Positions 28,360-37,228 of a DNA stretch of 64,000 nt are shown here, one piece after another (within the stretch, counting starts at the first letter, position 1; every line of letters begins with the position of its first letter). The DNA is from JANOYJ01 sp963792485 (GTDB lineage Bacteria > Pseudomonadota > Alphaproteobacteria > Rhizobiales > Rhizobiaceae). The position numbers and the translations under genes were made by a program. The stretch spans positions 124,001 to 188,000 of the forward strand of contig CAWBWL010000013.1 of assembly GCA_963792485.1 (NCBI GenBank), written 5' to 3'. The notes under the pieces were generated by a model that saw only the letters and a list, made by a program, of their open reading frames with translations, did not search any database and was not told the origin of the DNA.

Positions 28360-28611
28360 TCAGGCAACTGCGAGACTTTGCGCTGGCCGCTGCCAGAAAA
28401 TTGCGGGTGCCCATTCCTTAATCGGTTTGGACACCATGTCCGGCGCGGAGATGTGATTTTGCAGGATCAGCTCCAAAGCGAATTCGTGCATGAGCGCTTC
28501 GAACTCATCAATCGTTTCCGCTTCGATGTGCAGGCCGATAATGTCACTTTCGGAAACGAAAACCTGCGCTTCTTCATCCCAAAGTGCCTTGACTGTGTAG
28601 GCCTGTTTCAC
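28360..28611 (-). CDS. DUF1902 family antitoxin (HicB-like partner)
   Basis: 83 residues starting at a GTG at 28611 with GGAGG eight bases upstream; a longer in-frame reading to 28833 overlaps the divergent DUF1304 gene and is rejected. The core YTVKALWDEEAQVFVSESDI and IEAETIDEFEAL is the DUF1902 domain, a HicB-like partial RNase H fold found next to HicA genes. Expected to bind HicA and to autoregulate the operon. No separate DNA-binding domain is visible. Confidence 0.82.
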   Translation of the reverse strand: MKQAYTVKALWDEEAQVFVSESDIIGLHIEAETIDEFEALMHEFALELILQNHISAPDMVSKPIKEWAPAIFWQRPAQSLAVA

Positions 28612-28746
28612 TTTGTCTGCCTCCTTGACCGGCGGGATGCGCGCCAGCGTGAATTTCGAATGCTTATCATGTAAGGTATAAAAAGTGAATTCATAGTGAG
28701 TCTTGCCACAACGCCCAGCTTGGCGGATGCTAGGAGGAAGCCAGCC

Positions 28747-29100
28747 ATGACCGCCAATATTCTCACCGCCCTCGTCGCCCTCATTCACATCTACATCCTG
28801 TATCTGGAAATGTTCGCCTGGGACAAACCGCAAGGCATGAAGGCGTTCGGTTCGACGCCGGAATTCGCCAAGGCATCGAAAGTGCTCGCGGCCAATCAGG
28901 GGCTCTATAACGGGTTTCTGGCAGCGGGGCTGATCTGGGGATTGTGGCAGGGCGCGGCAGGGATTGATGTGAAGGTATTCTTCCTTCTCTGCGTCATCAT
29001 TGCCGGTCTCTATGGGGCGGCGACGGCGAGCCGGAAGATATTGTATGTGCAGGCCCTGCCGGCGGCGCTGGCGTTGACTGCAGTTTTCGCAGGAATTTAG
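28747..29100 (+). CDS. DUF1304 family membrane protein
   Basis: 117 residues, four hydrophobic helices, with the family marks LVALIHIYILYLEMFAWDKP and ANQGLYNGFLAAGLIWG. Function unknown. Ideal AGGAGG ribosome site 9 bases upstream of the ATG at 28747. Its stop is 2 bases from the convergent OmpA/MotB-like gene. Confidence 0.88.
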   Translation: MTANILTALVALIHIYILYLEMFAWDKPQGMKAFGSTPEFAKASKVLAANQGLYNGFLAAGLIWGLWQGAAGIDVKVFFLLCVIIAGLYGAATASRKILYVQALPAALALTAVFAGI

Positions 29101-29102
29101 GG

Positions 29103-30131
29103 CTACTTTTCCGTCAGCTTCAGCTCAATGCGCCGGTTCCGGCCCCGCGCCTCATCCGTGTCCGCTGAGTCCAGGGGCTGATATTCGCCGAAACCTGCGG
29201 CAACGAGCCGGTCGGCGGGGACGCCGTTGGCGATGAGGTATTTGACCACCGCCGTGGCGCGGCCGGAGGAAAGCTCCCAATTATCCGCATATTTTCCAGT
29301 GCCGGACAAAGCGACCGTGTCGGTGTGGCCGTCCACGCGCAAGACCCAATTGATCTCGGGCGGGATTTCCTTTTGCAGTTCGATGATGGCGTTGGCGAGT
29401 TTGAGCATTTCGCCCTTGCCGGCGTCGTTGATCACGGCGGCGCCGGACGGGAACAGGACTTCCGACTGGAACACAAACCGGTCGCCGACAATGCGGATAT
29501 TGTCGCGGTCGGAGAGGATTTCGCGCAGGCGGCCGAAGAAATCGGAGCGGTAGCGGTTCAGTTCCTGCACGCGCTGCGCCAACGCAACGTTCAGCCGCTT
29601 GCCGAGGTCGGCGATTTTCGCGCCGGATTCCTTGTCGCGCGCTTCTGAGGCGTTCAGTGCTTCTTCCAGCGCGCCGATCTGCTTGCGCAGCGCGGCAAGC
29701 TGCTGGTTCAAGAGTTCGACCTGTGCCAGCGCCCGCTGGCTCACCTGACGCTCGGCGTCCAAAACCTTGGTTGCCTCGCCGAGTTTCAACTCGGCTTCCG
29801 CGCCCTTGCCGCTTCCCGCATCCAGAAGTTCCTGCAGGCGGGTCTTCTCTGTCTGCGAGGAGTCGAGCGAGGCCTGAAGGCTGATAAGCTGATCCTGCAA
29901 ATCCTGCGCGCCGGTTTTTTCCAAGGCAAGCATGTTGGTCAGTTCGGCGATCTGCGAATTCAGCCGGTTCAGCACCTCATCCTTGCCGGAGATTTCGCGC
30001 GACAGGAGAAATTGCGCCAACATGAACACTGACAGCAGAAACATGAAGGTGAGCAGCAGCGTTGACAGCGCGTCAACGAAGCCCGGCCAGTAGTCAACAC
30101 TCCGGTCACGCCGGTTTCGAGCCAGGGCCAT
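29103..30131 (-). CDS. MotB/OmpA-like peptidoglycan-binding protein with coiled coil
   Basis: 342 residues. One N-terminal helix with a membrane-embedded Asp (PGFVDALSTLLLTFMFLLSV), a long coiled coil (about residues 50-190), and a C-terminal OmpA/MotB peptidoglycan-binding domain (RVDGHTDTVALSGTGKYADN, GFGEYQPLDS, RGRNRRIELKL). Pairs with the MotA/ExbB-like gene 2 bases upstream to form a proton-driven stator-like complex spanning to the cell wall. No flagellar genes nearby, so a non-flagellar role is likely. Confidence 0.87.
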   Translation of the reverse strand: MALARNRRDRSVDYWPGFVDALSTLLLTFMFLLSVFMLAQFLLSREISGKDEVLNRLNSQIAELTNMLALEKTGAQDLQDQLISLQASLDSSQTEKTRLQELLDAGSGKGAEAELKLGEATKVLDAERQVSQRALAQVELLNQQLAALRKQIGALEEALNASEARDKESGAKIADLGKRLNVALAQRVQELNRYRSDFFGRLREILSDRDNIRIVGDRFVFQSEVLFPSGAAVINDAGKGEMLKLANAIIELQKEIPPEINWVLRVDGHTDTVALSGTGKYADNWELSSGRATAVVKYLIANGVPADRLVAAGFGEYQPLDSADTDEARGRNRRIELKLTEK

Positions 30132-30133
30132 GT

Positions 30134-31150
30134 CTAATATTTCTTCTCAAACGTCTTGGCGAGCCGCTCGAGCGTGGCGCGCATCAGTTTCTGCTCTTCG
30201 GCCTGCGCTTCGACCACATCGCGCATCAGCTGCTGCTCGGCGCGCATGTTCTTGACCAGACCCTGAATGCCTTCCGCCAGATTGGCCATGGCGGCGATGG
30301 AGCGCTGATTAGCGCCTGAGCTGTCACCAGTGTTCTTCAAGCGCTCAGCGAGGATTTTGAATTCGTCGGCATTGTTGTTCTGCGCGGGCGCGGCAGCTGG
30401 CGCTGGCGAAAGGTCAGTGACGGATGAGAGCCAGTTTTCAAGCTCGGTATAAAAACGCGTCTGCGCGCGCCCGGCCTGCAGATCGAGAAAGCCCAGGATC
30501 AGCGAGCCCGACAGGCCGAACAGCGAGGACGAAAACGCCGTGCCCATGCCGCTCAACGGAGCGGACAGGCCAGATTTCAACGCGCTGAGCACGGAGTTTG
30601 CATCGCCCGTTCCAGGGTCAAGCGTCTGGATCGTGTCGCCGATGGAGCGGATGGTTTCCAGAAGTCCCCAGAATGTGCCGAGCAGGCCGAGGAAGACCAG
30701 AAGGCCGGTGAGGTAACGCGAAATGTCGCGGGCTTCATCGAGGCGCGTTGCGATGGAATCGAGCAGCGAGCGCAGCGTCGAGGTGGACAGCGCCATGGAT
30801 TGCCGGCGGCCAATCAGCGCTTTCATGGGCGCAAGGAGCTCCGGCTCGACGGTCCCGGGCCTGTCGCCCTCACCTCGCCTGAAGGCATTGACCCAGCGCA
30901 CTTCGCGGAACAGGCGGACCACTTGGAGGAAGCTCAACAGGATGCCAACCACAAGAACAGCGACGATGAACCCATTCAGACCGGGATTGGTGACGAAGGC
31001 CTGCGAAACCTGCCGGTACAAGATGGCAATCACAAAGGCGGCGATGGCGAGGAAAACGAGCATGGACAGCAGGAAAACCTGCGGACTTGACAGCTTGTCA
31101 GGATCGTAGCTGCCGCCCGAACCCTCGCTCCTAGAGCCAAACCACGCCAT
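30134..31150 (-). CDS. MotA/TolQ/ExbB-type proton channel protein
   Basis: 338 residues. Two helices near the N-terminus (VFLLSMLVFLAIAAFVIAIL and GFIVAVLVVGILLSF), then the core channel helices LTGLLVFLGLLGTFWGLLET and GMGTAFSSSLFGLSGSLILG typical of MotA/TolQ proteins, and a charged C-terminal helix region. Forms a pair with the downstream MotB-like gene (2-base gap). The duo is distinct from the tolQR genes at 43-44.5 kb. Substrate or process unknown. Confidence 0.85.
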   Translation of the reverse strand: MAWFGSRSEGSGGSYDPDKLSSPQVFLLSMLVFLAIAAFVIAILYRQVSQAFVTNPGLNGFIVAVLVVGILLSFLQVVRLFREVRWVNAFRRGEGDRPGTVEPELLAPMKALIGRRQSMALSTSTLRSLLDSIATRLDEARDISRYLTGLLVFLGLLGTFWGLLETIRSIGDTIQTLDPGTGDANSVLSALKSGLSAPLSGMGTAFSSSLFGLSGSLILGFLDLQAGRAQTRFYTELENWLSSVTDLSPAPAAAPAQNNNADEFKILAERLKNTGDSSGANQRSIAAMANLAEGIQGLVKNMRAEQQLMRDVVEAQAEEQKLMRATLERLAKTFEKKY

Positions 31151-31237
31151 GCGAACCTCGAATCCAACCAGAACCGGGCAAGCTAACCAAAAATGCGGCG
31201 GAAATGAAAGCGCGGATTGTATGTAGGGTTAGCGTGT

Positions 31238-32029
<792 letters not shown>

Positions 32030-32050
32030 GAGACGATCCTAAACTCTAAA

Positions 32051-32093
32051 GCATGATGCCAAAAAGTTGCAGACTTTTTGGATAACATCATGC
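32051..32093. repeat. Intergenic palindromic repeat
   Basis: GCATGATG ... AAAAAGT, short loop, ACTTTTT ... CATCATGC forms an almost perfect hairpin in the gap between efp and suhB. Very similar hairpins with GCATGATG ends are widely seen between genes of Rhizobiales; the function is not known. Confidence 0.7.
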
Positions 32094-32159
32094 GCAAATA
32101 CACAGACTTGGAGCAAAGTGACAATTCAAAGAATCGGCATTTTGCTCTAATAGAAGCGA

Positions 32160-32723
32160 TCAATCGGCGCGGCGCATATAAGTCAGTTCAGCCGTGTCCA
32201 CGACAACGCGTTCGCCTGCAGCAACGAAGGGCGGCACGAGGATGCGCACGCCATTTTCCAGGATTGCCGGCTTGTAGGACGAGGCGGCCGTCTGCCCCTT
32301 TACGACCGGATCAGCTTCGGCGATTGTCAGCGTCACATAGTCAGGAAGGGCAATGCCGATCGGGCGCTCATTGTGCAGTTCGACAGTGACCATCATGCCA
32401 TCCTGAAGAAAGGCGGCGCGGTCGCCGACGAAGTCCTTTTGCAGTTCAAGCTGTTCATAGTTTTCGGTATCCATGAACACGAGTGCGTCACCCTGCTCAT
32501 ACAGGAACGAAAAATCCTTCTGCTCGAGCCGGATTTTCTCGACCGTCTCTGCGGAACGGAAACGCTCGTTCAGCTTGGTGCCATCAATCAGGTTCTTCAG
32601 TTCGACCTGGTTATATGCGCCACCCTTGCCGGGCTTGACATGATTGCACTTGACCGCCGCCCACAGGCCGCCCTGATGCTCGATAACATTGCCCGGACGG
32701 ATTTCATTGCCGTTGATTTTCAT
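32160..32723 (-). CDS. efp: Elongation factor P
   Basis: 187 residues, three beta-barrel domains. Begins MKINGNEIRPGNVIEHQGGL, and the loop KPGKGGAYNQVELKNL carries Lys33, the position modified in many bacteria. The C-terminal part VVKGQTAASSYKPAILENG is family-standard. Relieves ribosome stalling at polyproline. No modification enzyme genes (epmA/epmB) are in the window. Confidence 0.96.
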   Translation of the reverse strand: MKINGNEIRPGNVIEHQGGLWAAVKCNHVKPGKGGAYNQVELKNLIDGTKLNERFRSAETVEKIRLEQKDFSFLYEQGDALVFMDTENYEQLELQKDFVGDRAAFLQDGMMVTVELHNERPIGIALPDYVTLTIAEADPVVKGQTAASSYKPAILENGVRILVPPFVAAGERVVVDTAELTYMRRAD

Positions 32724-32817
32724 AATGCGCTTTCAGATTTTTTGTGACGCGCCTTGAAGCGGCGCGAAATTCGGCGCCTCATCACCACAAATCGCCTGAA
32801 GAGGCAAGGGCGCGGGA

Positions 32818-33924
32818 TTATTTCAGCGTATTGGCAAGGACGATGGCGCTCTGAATTTCCTCTTCGGTGAGGCCGTCCATGAAATCGTCGAGGTCCTTGT
32901 CCTTGAGGCCGGCGCGTTTGGCTTTGATGTACCAGGCGGCGGCAGACTGCCAGGACGGGTCGGTTCCGATGCCGTCACGGTAGAGTTTGGCAAGGCGGGC
33001 TGCGGCGGCGATATTGCCCCCGGATGCGGCGCGGCGCAGCCAGCCATAGGCTGCCTTGTAGTCCTTCGGCCCGCCAATGCCGTCAATCAGCCAGGCGGAC
33101 AGGTCGATCTGTGCGGTGTCAAAGTTTTGCCGTGCGGCGCGTACCAGCCACTCGCGCGCCTTGGCTTCGTCCGGCTTCACGCCGGCTGCGCCGTTGTAAA
33201 TGATCTGGCTCATGGCATACTGCGCGTCGGCAAGACCCTGTTCGGCGGCTTTCTCAAAAAAGGGCAAGGCCTTCTTGATCCCGGGTGCGCCGGGCGAAGC
33301 GTTTATCTGCATCTGAGCAAAATTGAACTGCGCAGTCGCATTGCCGCGGTCCGCTGCCTTTTTCATCAGCTCCGCCGCTTTTTGCGGGTCCTTTGCAAGA
33401 TAACGCCCGTCCAGAAGGTAAAGCGCCGTCTGAAGCTGAGCCTCCAGCACGCCTTTGTCGGCTGCAAGCGCATAAAGCCGTGCTGCCTCCTTGTGGTTTT
33501 CGCGTGTGCCAAGTCCGCGCGCATAAATCTCCGCCGCCAGGGCCTGAGCGTTGGGATCGCCATCGTTTGCAAGTTTGAGAGCCATTTCAAGCGCGGTTTT
33601 GTAAAAGCCGCGCTGATATGCGCCGAAGGCATCATCCGCAGGCTTGTCGCCGAAACGGCCAGGATCAATCACCGGGCGAATGAGGGCTGGCTCAATCCGT
33701 CCGGTGGGCGTTTCGCCGGCAAAACCCGGCACGGCGAAAACGGCAAGAAGCGGCAGGGCGACCTGGAGAAGTCTAAAAGTCCGTTTGGAAACTCGGCTTG
33801 TCGAGTCATCTGTTATGGTTTTCGAGAACCGGAGCGGAGCGAACTCAAGTTCGTGAGCACCGGAAGCGCAGAAAATCGCATCAGATGGCCGCCCAGGCGA
33901 AGTTTCCAAACGAACTCTAAGCAT
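32818..33924 (-). CDS. Secreted Sel1-like repeat protein
   Basis: A signal peptide (RLLQVALPLLAVFAVPGFAG) is followed by a row of Sel1-type helical repeats: ALAAEIYARGLGTRENHKEA, YLLDGRYLAKDPQKAAELMK, KKALPFFEKAAEQGLADAQ, WLIDGIGGPKDYKAAYGWL, AKLYRDGIGTDP. Such proteins mediate protein-protein contacts, often in the periplasm. The start is uncertain: no ATG, GTG or TTG lies close to the signal peptide, and ATGs at 33924 or 33966 lie beyond an inverted-repeat element that would be translated as an N-terminal extension. Confidence 0.78.
   Translation of the reverse strand: MLRVRLETSPGRPSDAIFCASGAHELEFAPLRFSKTITDDSTSRVSKRTFRLLQVALPLLAVFAVPGFAGETPTGRIEPALIRPVIDPGRFGDKPADDAFGAYQRGFYKTALEMALKLANDGDPNAQALAAEIYARGLGTRENHKEAARLYALAADKGVLEAQLQTALYLLDGRYLAKDPQKAAELMKKAADRGNATAQFNFAQMQINASPGAPGIKKALPFFEKAAEQGLADAQYAMSQIIYNGAAGVKPDEAKAREWLVRAARQNFDTAQIDLSAWLIDGIGGPKDYKAAYGWLRRAASGGNIAAAARLAKLYRDGIGTDPSWQSAAAWYIKAKRAGLKDKDLDDFMDGLTEEEIQSAIVLANTLK
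33778..33916. repeat. 139-bp inverted-repeat-bounded element
   Basis: Ends are AGTCCGTTTGGAAACT (33778-33793) and its near-perfect inverse AGTTTCCAAACGAACT (33901-33916), 15 of 16 matching. The interior holds further complementarity (GAACTTGAGTTC and CCGG..CCGG parts). The element ends exactly at the thiE stop codon and runs into the 5' end of the Sel1 gene. It looks like a small palindromic mobile unit. Confidence 0.6.
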
Positions 33925-34570
33925 TCGCCGCCTCCGCGAAGACGCCCTTCTCTTCGAGAAGCGCATTCACTTTGGCAACCTGTTCCTGCGGATCCCGGCC
34001 TTCTCCGAAGATTGCGGCTGAAAGTGCGGCAAATTCCGCTCCGGTCTCTGCAATGGCCGCAATACTTTCGAGCGCATACCCGCCCATCAGAATACAGGGC
34101 AGTTCAATCACCTGCGCCCACCATTCGCCCAGCTCGAGATTTTTCGGATGCGCGTCTGGTTGGGTATCGCCATCCAGTTTGCCGAAAAACACATAATCGG
34201 GGCGCTGCTCGCCTTTGTCGAGCGCGTCATCGCGCGTGCCGTTGCAGCCAGCGCCGACGATCAATCGCGGCGCGAGCTTCTCCACCGCCTCCTTCACAGC
34301 GGCAACCGGGCCGGTAACATGCACGCCATCGGCCTTTGCGCGTGATGCAATCTGAGTGCTGTCAGCCACCAATGCCGCTGCGCCTGCGGACTGGATAATG
34401 GGTGTGACGGTTTCGCACCAAATCTGAAAGTCCTTTTCGGCATTGCTGCCGCGATGCAGGATGACAGACGCCACATCGCCGCCTTTCAGCGCCTTGCCAA
34501 TCTCGGTCACGGATATGGATGGCTCCGCCACAAGGACGAGGCGGCAACGGTTAAGGTGCGGTGCGGACAT
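33917..34570 (-). CDS. thiE: Thiamine phosphate synthase family protein
   Basis: About 217 residues with a TIM-barrel fold: RCRLVLVAEPSISVTEI, AALVADSTQIASRAKADGVH, then PDYVFFGKLDGDT and a C-terminal phosphate-binding loop LMGGYALESIAAIAETGAEF. Joins HMP-PP and thiazole phosphate to make thiamine phosphate. The usual DGVHxG and GGI motifs are altered (DGVHVTGP; MGGYA), so a related TenI-like role is possible. Start at MSAPHLNRC (34570); an extension to 34609 exists. Ends at the edge of the inverted-repeat element. Confidence 0.75.
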   Translation of the reverse strand: MSAPHLNRCRLVLVAEPSISVTEIGKALKGGDVASVILHRGSNAEKDFQIWCETVTPIIQSAGAAALVADSTQIASRAKADGVHVTGPVAAVKEAVEKLAPRLIVGAGCNGTRDDALDKGEQRPDYVFFGKLDGDTQPDAHPKNLELGEWWAQVIELPCILMGGYALESIAAIAETGAEFAALSAAIFGEGRDPQEQVAKVNALLEEKGVFAEAANA

Positions 34571-34738
34571 GGGCTCTCCAGACATGCCGGTGCTATCGGC
34601 AGCAATCATGATTGGAATAGGGCAAAGCGGGCGGTCAGCGCAATTGCATCAAAAAATAGTTTGACTGCGGGGTGATTTCGCTTTGCGCACCGCTTATGGA
34701 CACTGCAAGGCATTCAGCCGTGAAATCTCCTGCCGAAG

Positions 34739-35509
34739 ATGACCGATCTCATTTACAATCCATTGTTCTATGCCGCCGCCATTCCGGCGGTGTTGTTTGT
34801 CGGCTTGTCCAAAGGCGGGCTTGGCGGCGCGATGGGCCAGCTTGGCGTGCCGCTCCTGGCGCTCGTTGTTTCGCCGGTCCAAGGCGCCGCGATCATGCTG
34901 CCGATCCTGATCCTGATGGACATTGTCGCGCTGTGGTCATGGCGCGGTTATCGCGACGTCAATACACTTATATATATGCTGCCCGGTGCGATGATCGGCA
35001 TTTTCATCGGCTATTTGACCGCAAAAATGGTGACTGACGATATGGTCAAGTTGCTGGTCGGCCTGCTCGGACTCTGGTTCATACTGCGCCACATCATAAC
35101 CGCACGCCAGCGTATTATTGAAGCCAAGCCGCACAATGCGGCGGCCGGCGGCGTTTGGGGCATTGCCGCCGGGTTCACGAGTTTCGTCGCTCATGCAGGT
35201 GGCCCGCCTTATCAGATCTACACGCTTCCCTTGAAGCAGGACCCAAAAATCTACGCTGGCACAAGCACCGTCTTCTTTGCTGTGGTCAACGCGGTCAAAC
35301 TCATTCCCTATTTTGCCCTTGGCCAGTTTGATTCCACAAATCTTGCGGCGTCCTTCGTCCTGTTTCCGCTCGCCCCGCTTGCCACAATCGCCGGCGCATG
35401 GCTGGTCAAGCGGATGAGTGCTGATTTCTTCTATCCGCTGATGATGGTGATGATGGCGATCGTCTCGGTAAAGCTGGTCTGGGATGGCGGGTTTGCGGTT
35501 TTTGGCTGA
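34739..35509 (+). CDS. TSUP family (TauE/SafE) permease
   Basis: 256 residues, about eight helices, with the TSUP marks VLFVGLSKGGLGGAMGQLGV and AAGFTSFVAHAGGPPYQIYT. This subgroup (with HAGGPP) is often near sulfonate metabolism or of unknown substrate. Not linked to the bigR operon TSUP at 18.4 kb, to which it is only distantly similar. A terminator lies 114 bases downstream. Confidence 0.85.
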   Translation: MTDLIYNPLFYAAAIPAVLFVGLSKGGLGGAMGQLGVPLLALVVSPVQGAAIMLPILILMDIVALWSWRGYRDVNTLIYMLPGAMIGIFIGYLTAKMVTDDMVKLLVGLLGLWFILRHIITARQRIIEAKPHNAAAGGVWGIAAGFTSFVAHAGGPPYQIYTLPLKQDPKIYAGTSTVFFAVVNAVKLIPYFALGQFDSTNLAASFVLFPLAPLATIAGAWLVKRMSADFFYPLMMVMMAIVSVKLVWDGGFAVFG

Positions 35510-35622
35510 GGTTTAACCCCGCCTTAACCTTTACGGGTGTTAACTACGTGCATTCGGATTTTCCGGATTCACACTTTGCGGTGTCCAGCCGCTCTGTTTG
35601 ACGCCTCCCTGTTAAACTCTTG

Positions 35623-35648
35623 AGAGCCGCCTTTGCGGCTCTTTTTTT
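35623..35648 (+). terminator. Rho-independent terminator
   Basis: AGAGCCGC, loop CTTT, GCGGCTCT followed by a run of T. It ends transcription from the TSUP gene before rcdA. Confidence 0.88.
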
Positions 35649-35805
35649 GTCCGTTTTCATTAACCCTTTGTTAAACATAAGCTTGCGCCGAGCGGGCATA
35701 AGCTGCATTTTGACTTCGCGGCGATATTGCATTGCCCTTGGCTTTCGCCTTTATCGCCGCAAAAAAGAATGCCGCCATGGCGGCGCGTTGCGTACAGGGC
35801 AGTTG

Positions 35806-36330
35806 ATGAGCGAGACCAATCCCACCAAATCTGCCCCGATCCGCCTGTCCGAGCATCGCGTCTATTCTGACAGCTTCAAACCGCTCTATTCGGACGGGAT
35901 GAAGCTGGTGGAGGAGGCGGCTGCCTATCTTGACGGCGAGGGGCGGGCCGAGGCCAAGCGCATGTCCCGCCTTGCGGCGACGCTTTACGCCGCTGAATCC
36001 ATGCGGCTGACCACGCGGCTGATGCAGGTGGCGTCATGGCTTCTCCTTCAACGCGCCGCCAATAATGGTGAAATGTCCCGCGCGCAGGTTGCCGATGAAA
36101 AATCCAAGGTGCGTCTCGACACACCCTCCGCTTCACTCAGTGTGCCCTCATGGGAAGAGCTGCCGGAAAAGTTCAAGGCAATCGTTGACCGGTCGCTGAA
36201 ACTGCAGACGCTTGTCGCCAAGCTCGACAAGGATTTGTACGGCGCGCCCGCCGCGACAGTAGAGGCAGACAACCGCAATGCGGTCGTGGATCAGCTTGCG
36301 CTGTTGAAAACCGCCTTCGGTAGCCGGTAG
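35806..36330 (+). CDS. rcdA: RcdA-like protease adaptor (DUF1465 family)
   Basis: 174 residues, all-helical: SEHRVYSDSFKPLYSDGMKL, EEAAAYLDGEGRAEAKRMSR, YAAESMRLTTRLMQVASWLL. This is the DUF1465 family, whose Caulobacter member RcdA is an adaptor that helps ClpXP degrade the cell-cycle regulator CtrA and other substrates. Size agrees. Start at ATG 35806. The ruv cluster begins 75 bases downstream. Confidence 0.85.
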   Translation: MSETNPTKSAPIRLSEHRVYSDSFKPLYSDGMKLVEEAAAYLDGEGRAEAKRMSRLAATLYAAESMRLTTRLMQVASWLLLQRAANNGEMSRAQVADEKSKVRLDTPSASLSVPSWEELPEKFKAIVDRSLKLQTLVAKLDKDLYGAPAATVEADNRNAVVDQLALLKTAFGSR

Positions 36331-36346
36331 TTCTTTCAGCCGATTT

Positions 36347-36361
36347 GTTTTCTGTTTGTTC
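36347..36361 (+). promoter_or_regulatory. Near-consensus alphaproteobacterial SOS (LexA) box
   Basis: GTTT-N7-GTTC, one mismatch from the known alphaproteobacterial LexA site GTTC-N7-GTTC, 45 bases upstream of the ruvC start. The ruv genes are LexA-controlled in several relatives, so this placement is meaningful, but a single short site can occur by chance. Confidence 0.45.
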
Positions 36362-36405
36362 ACTTCTTGTAGGTGATGTAGAAAGCCGTGACACGGGCTT
36401 TCGAA

Positions 36406-36915
36406 ATGAATTCAGCGATTCGCATTATTGGTATTGATCCAGGCCTGCGCCGCACCGGCTGGGGCGTCATTGAGACGCTTGGTAATTCGCTGAAGTTTGT
36501 GGCCGCCGGCACCGTGAAGTCCGATGAGAAGCTTGATCTCGCATCGCGTCTTTGCCAATTGTTTGACGGATTGTCTGAGGTCATTCACGCCCATATGCCG
36601 CATGAGGCGGCGGTGGAGAACACATTTGTCAATGTCGACGCCGTCGCGACGCTGAAGCTCGGCCAGGCGCGCGGCATTGCGATGCTGGTGCCGGCGCAGG
36701 CGGGGCTGCTCGTGGCCGAATATGCGCCCAATGCAGTGAAGAAGGCCGTGATCGGCGTCGGTCATGGGGACAAGGCGCAGATACAAATGATGGTGAAAGT
36801 GCTTTTACCCAAAAGCGTGGTGGATTCCGCCGACGCGGCGGATGCGCTGGCCATCGCCATCTGCCACGCGCATCATAGGCAGGGCGCGGCAATGAGGAGG
36901 GCTGTGGCGGGGTGA
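36406..36915 (+). CDS. ruvC: Holliday junction resolvase RuvC
   Basis: 169 residues. Catalytic acids are in IIGIDPGLRRTGWG (first Asp), AAVENTFVN (Glu) and the C-terminal DSADAADALAIAICHAHH (two Asp). Cleaves Holliday junctions moved by RuvAB. Start at MNSAIRIIG (36406); ORF also open from 36388. In most relatives ruvA follows directly, but here a toxin-antitoxin pair with its own promoter intervenes. Confidence 0.95.
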   Translation: MNSAIRIIGIDPGLRRTGWGVIETLGNSLKFVAAGTVKSDEKLDLASRLCQLFDGLSEVIHAHMPHEAAVENTFVNVDAVATLKLGQARGIAMLVPAQAGLLVAEYAPNAVKKAVIGVGHGDKAQIQMMVKVLLPKSVVDSADAADALAIAICHAHHRQGAAMRRAVAG

Positions 36916-36921
36916 CTGTTC

Positions 36922-36957
36922 TTGACATGTTCCGTTTGTAAGAGTATTTCTTACAAA
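36922..36957 (+). promoter_or_regulatory. Promoter and operator of the first vapBC pair
   Basis: TTGACA (36922-36927), 17-base spacer, TATTTC as a weak -10. A perfect 9-bp inverted repeat TTTGTAAGA-GTATT-TCTTACAAA (36935-36957) covers the -10 region, as expected for an antitoxin autoregulatory site. The antitoxin start is 17 bases further on, with GGAG at 36961. Confidence 0.7.
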
Positions 36958-36974
36958 GTTGGAGAAATTCGAAC

Positions 36975-37226
36975 ATGCGTGTGACGAGCAAAGGCCAAGT
37001 GACAATACCCCGCGACCTGCGTCAGCTGGCGGGCATCGAGCCGAACAGTGACGTTCTTTTCGGCATCGAGAACGGCAAGATCACCATTCAGCCGCGCGAT
37101 GCCAAAGCCGAGAACGACAATCGAAAGCGGCTCGACCGTTTTCTGCAGTCGCTTAAAGCTCTCGAGGGGACAGGCAATCCCGCAATGAGCGCTGAGGATG
37201 TCATGGCTTTGACGCGGGACCGTTAG
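36975..37226 (+). CDS. AbrB/SpoVT-fold antitoxin (VapB type)
   Basis: 83 residues. The N-terminal swapped-hairpin AbrB DNA-binding domain reads MRVTSKGQVTIPRDLRQLAG and LFGIENGKITIQPRD; the C-terminal tail (LDRFLQSLKALEGTGNPAMS) would wrap the toxin. Neutralises the PIN toxin encoded 2 bases downstream and probably represses the operon through the palindrome at 36935-36957. Lies between ruvC and ruvA. Confidence 0.9.
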   Translation: MRVTSKGQVTIPRDLRQLAGIEPNSDVLFGIENGKITIQPRDAKAENDNRKRLDRFLQSLKALEGTGNPAMSAEDVMALTRDR

Positions 37227-37228
37227 CC

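Noticed and set aside
28612..28833. N-terminal extension of the DUF1902 antitoxin
   Set aside because: It overlaps the divergent DUF1304 gene, and a GTG at 28611 has a strong GGAGG site.
29103..31150. Zorya defence system
   Set aside because: Only MotA/MotB-like genes are present; no ZorC, ZorD or ZorE-type genes adjoin, and suhB and efp are housekeeping neighbours.
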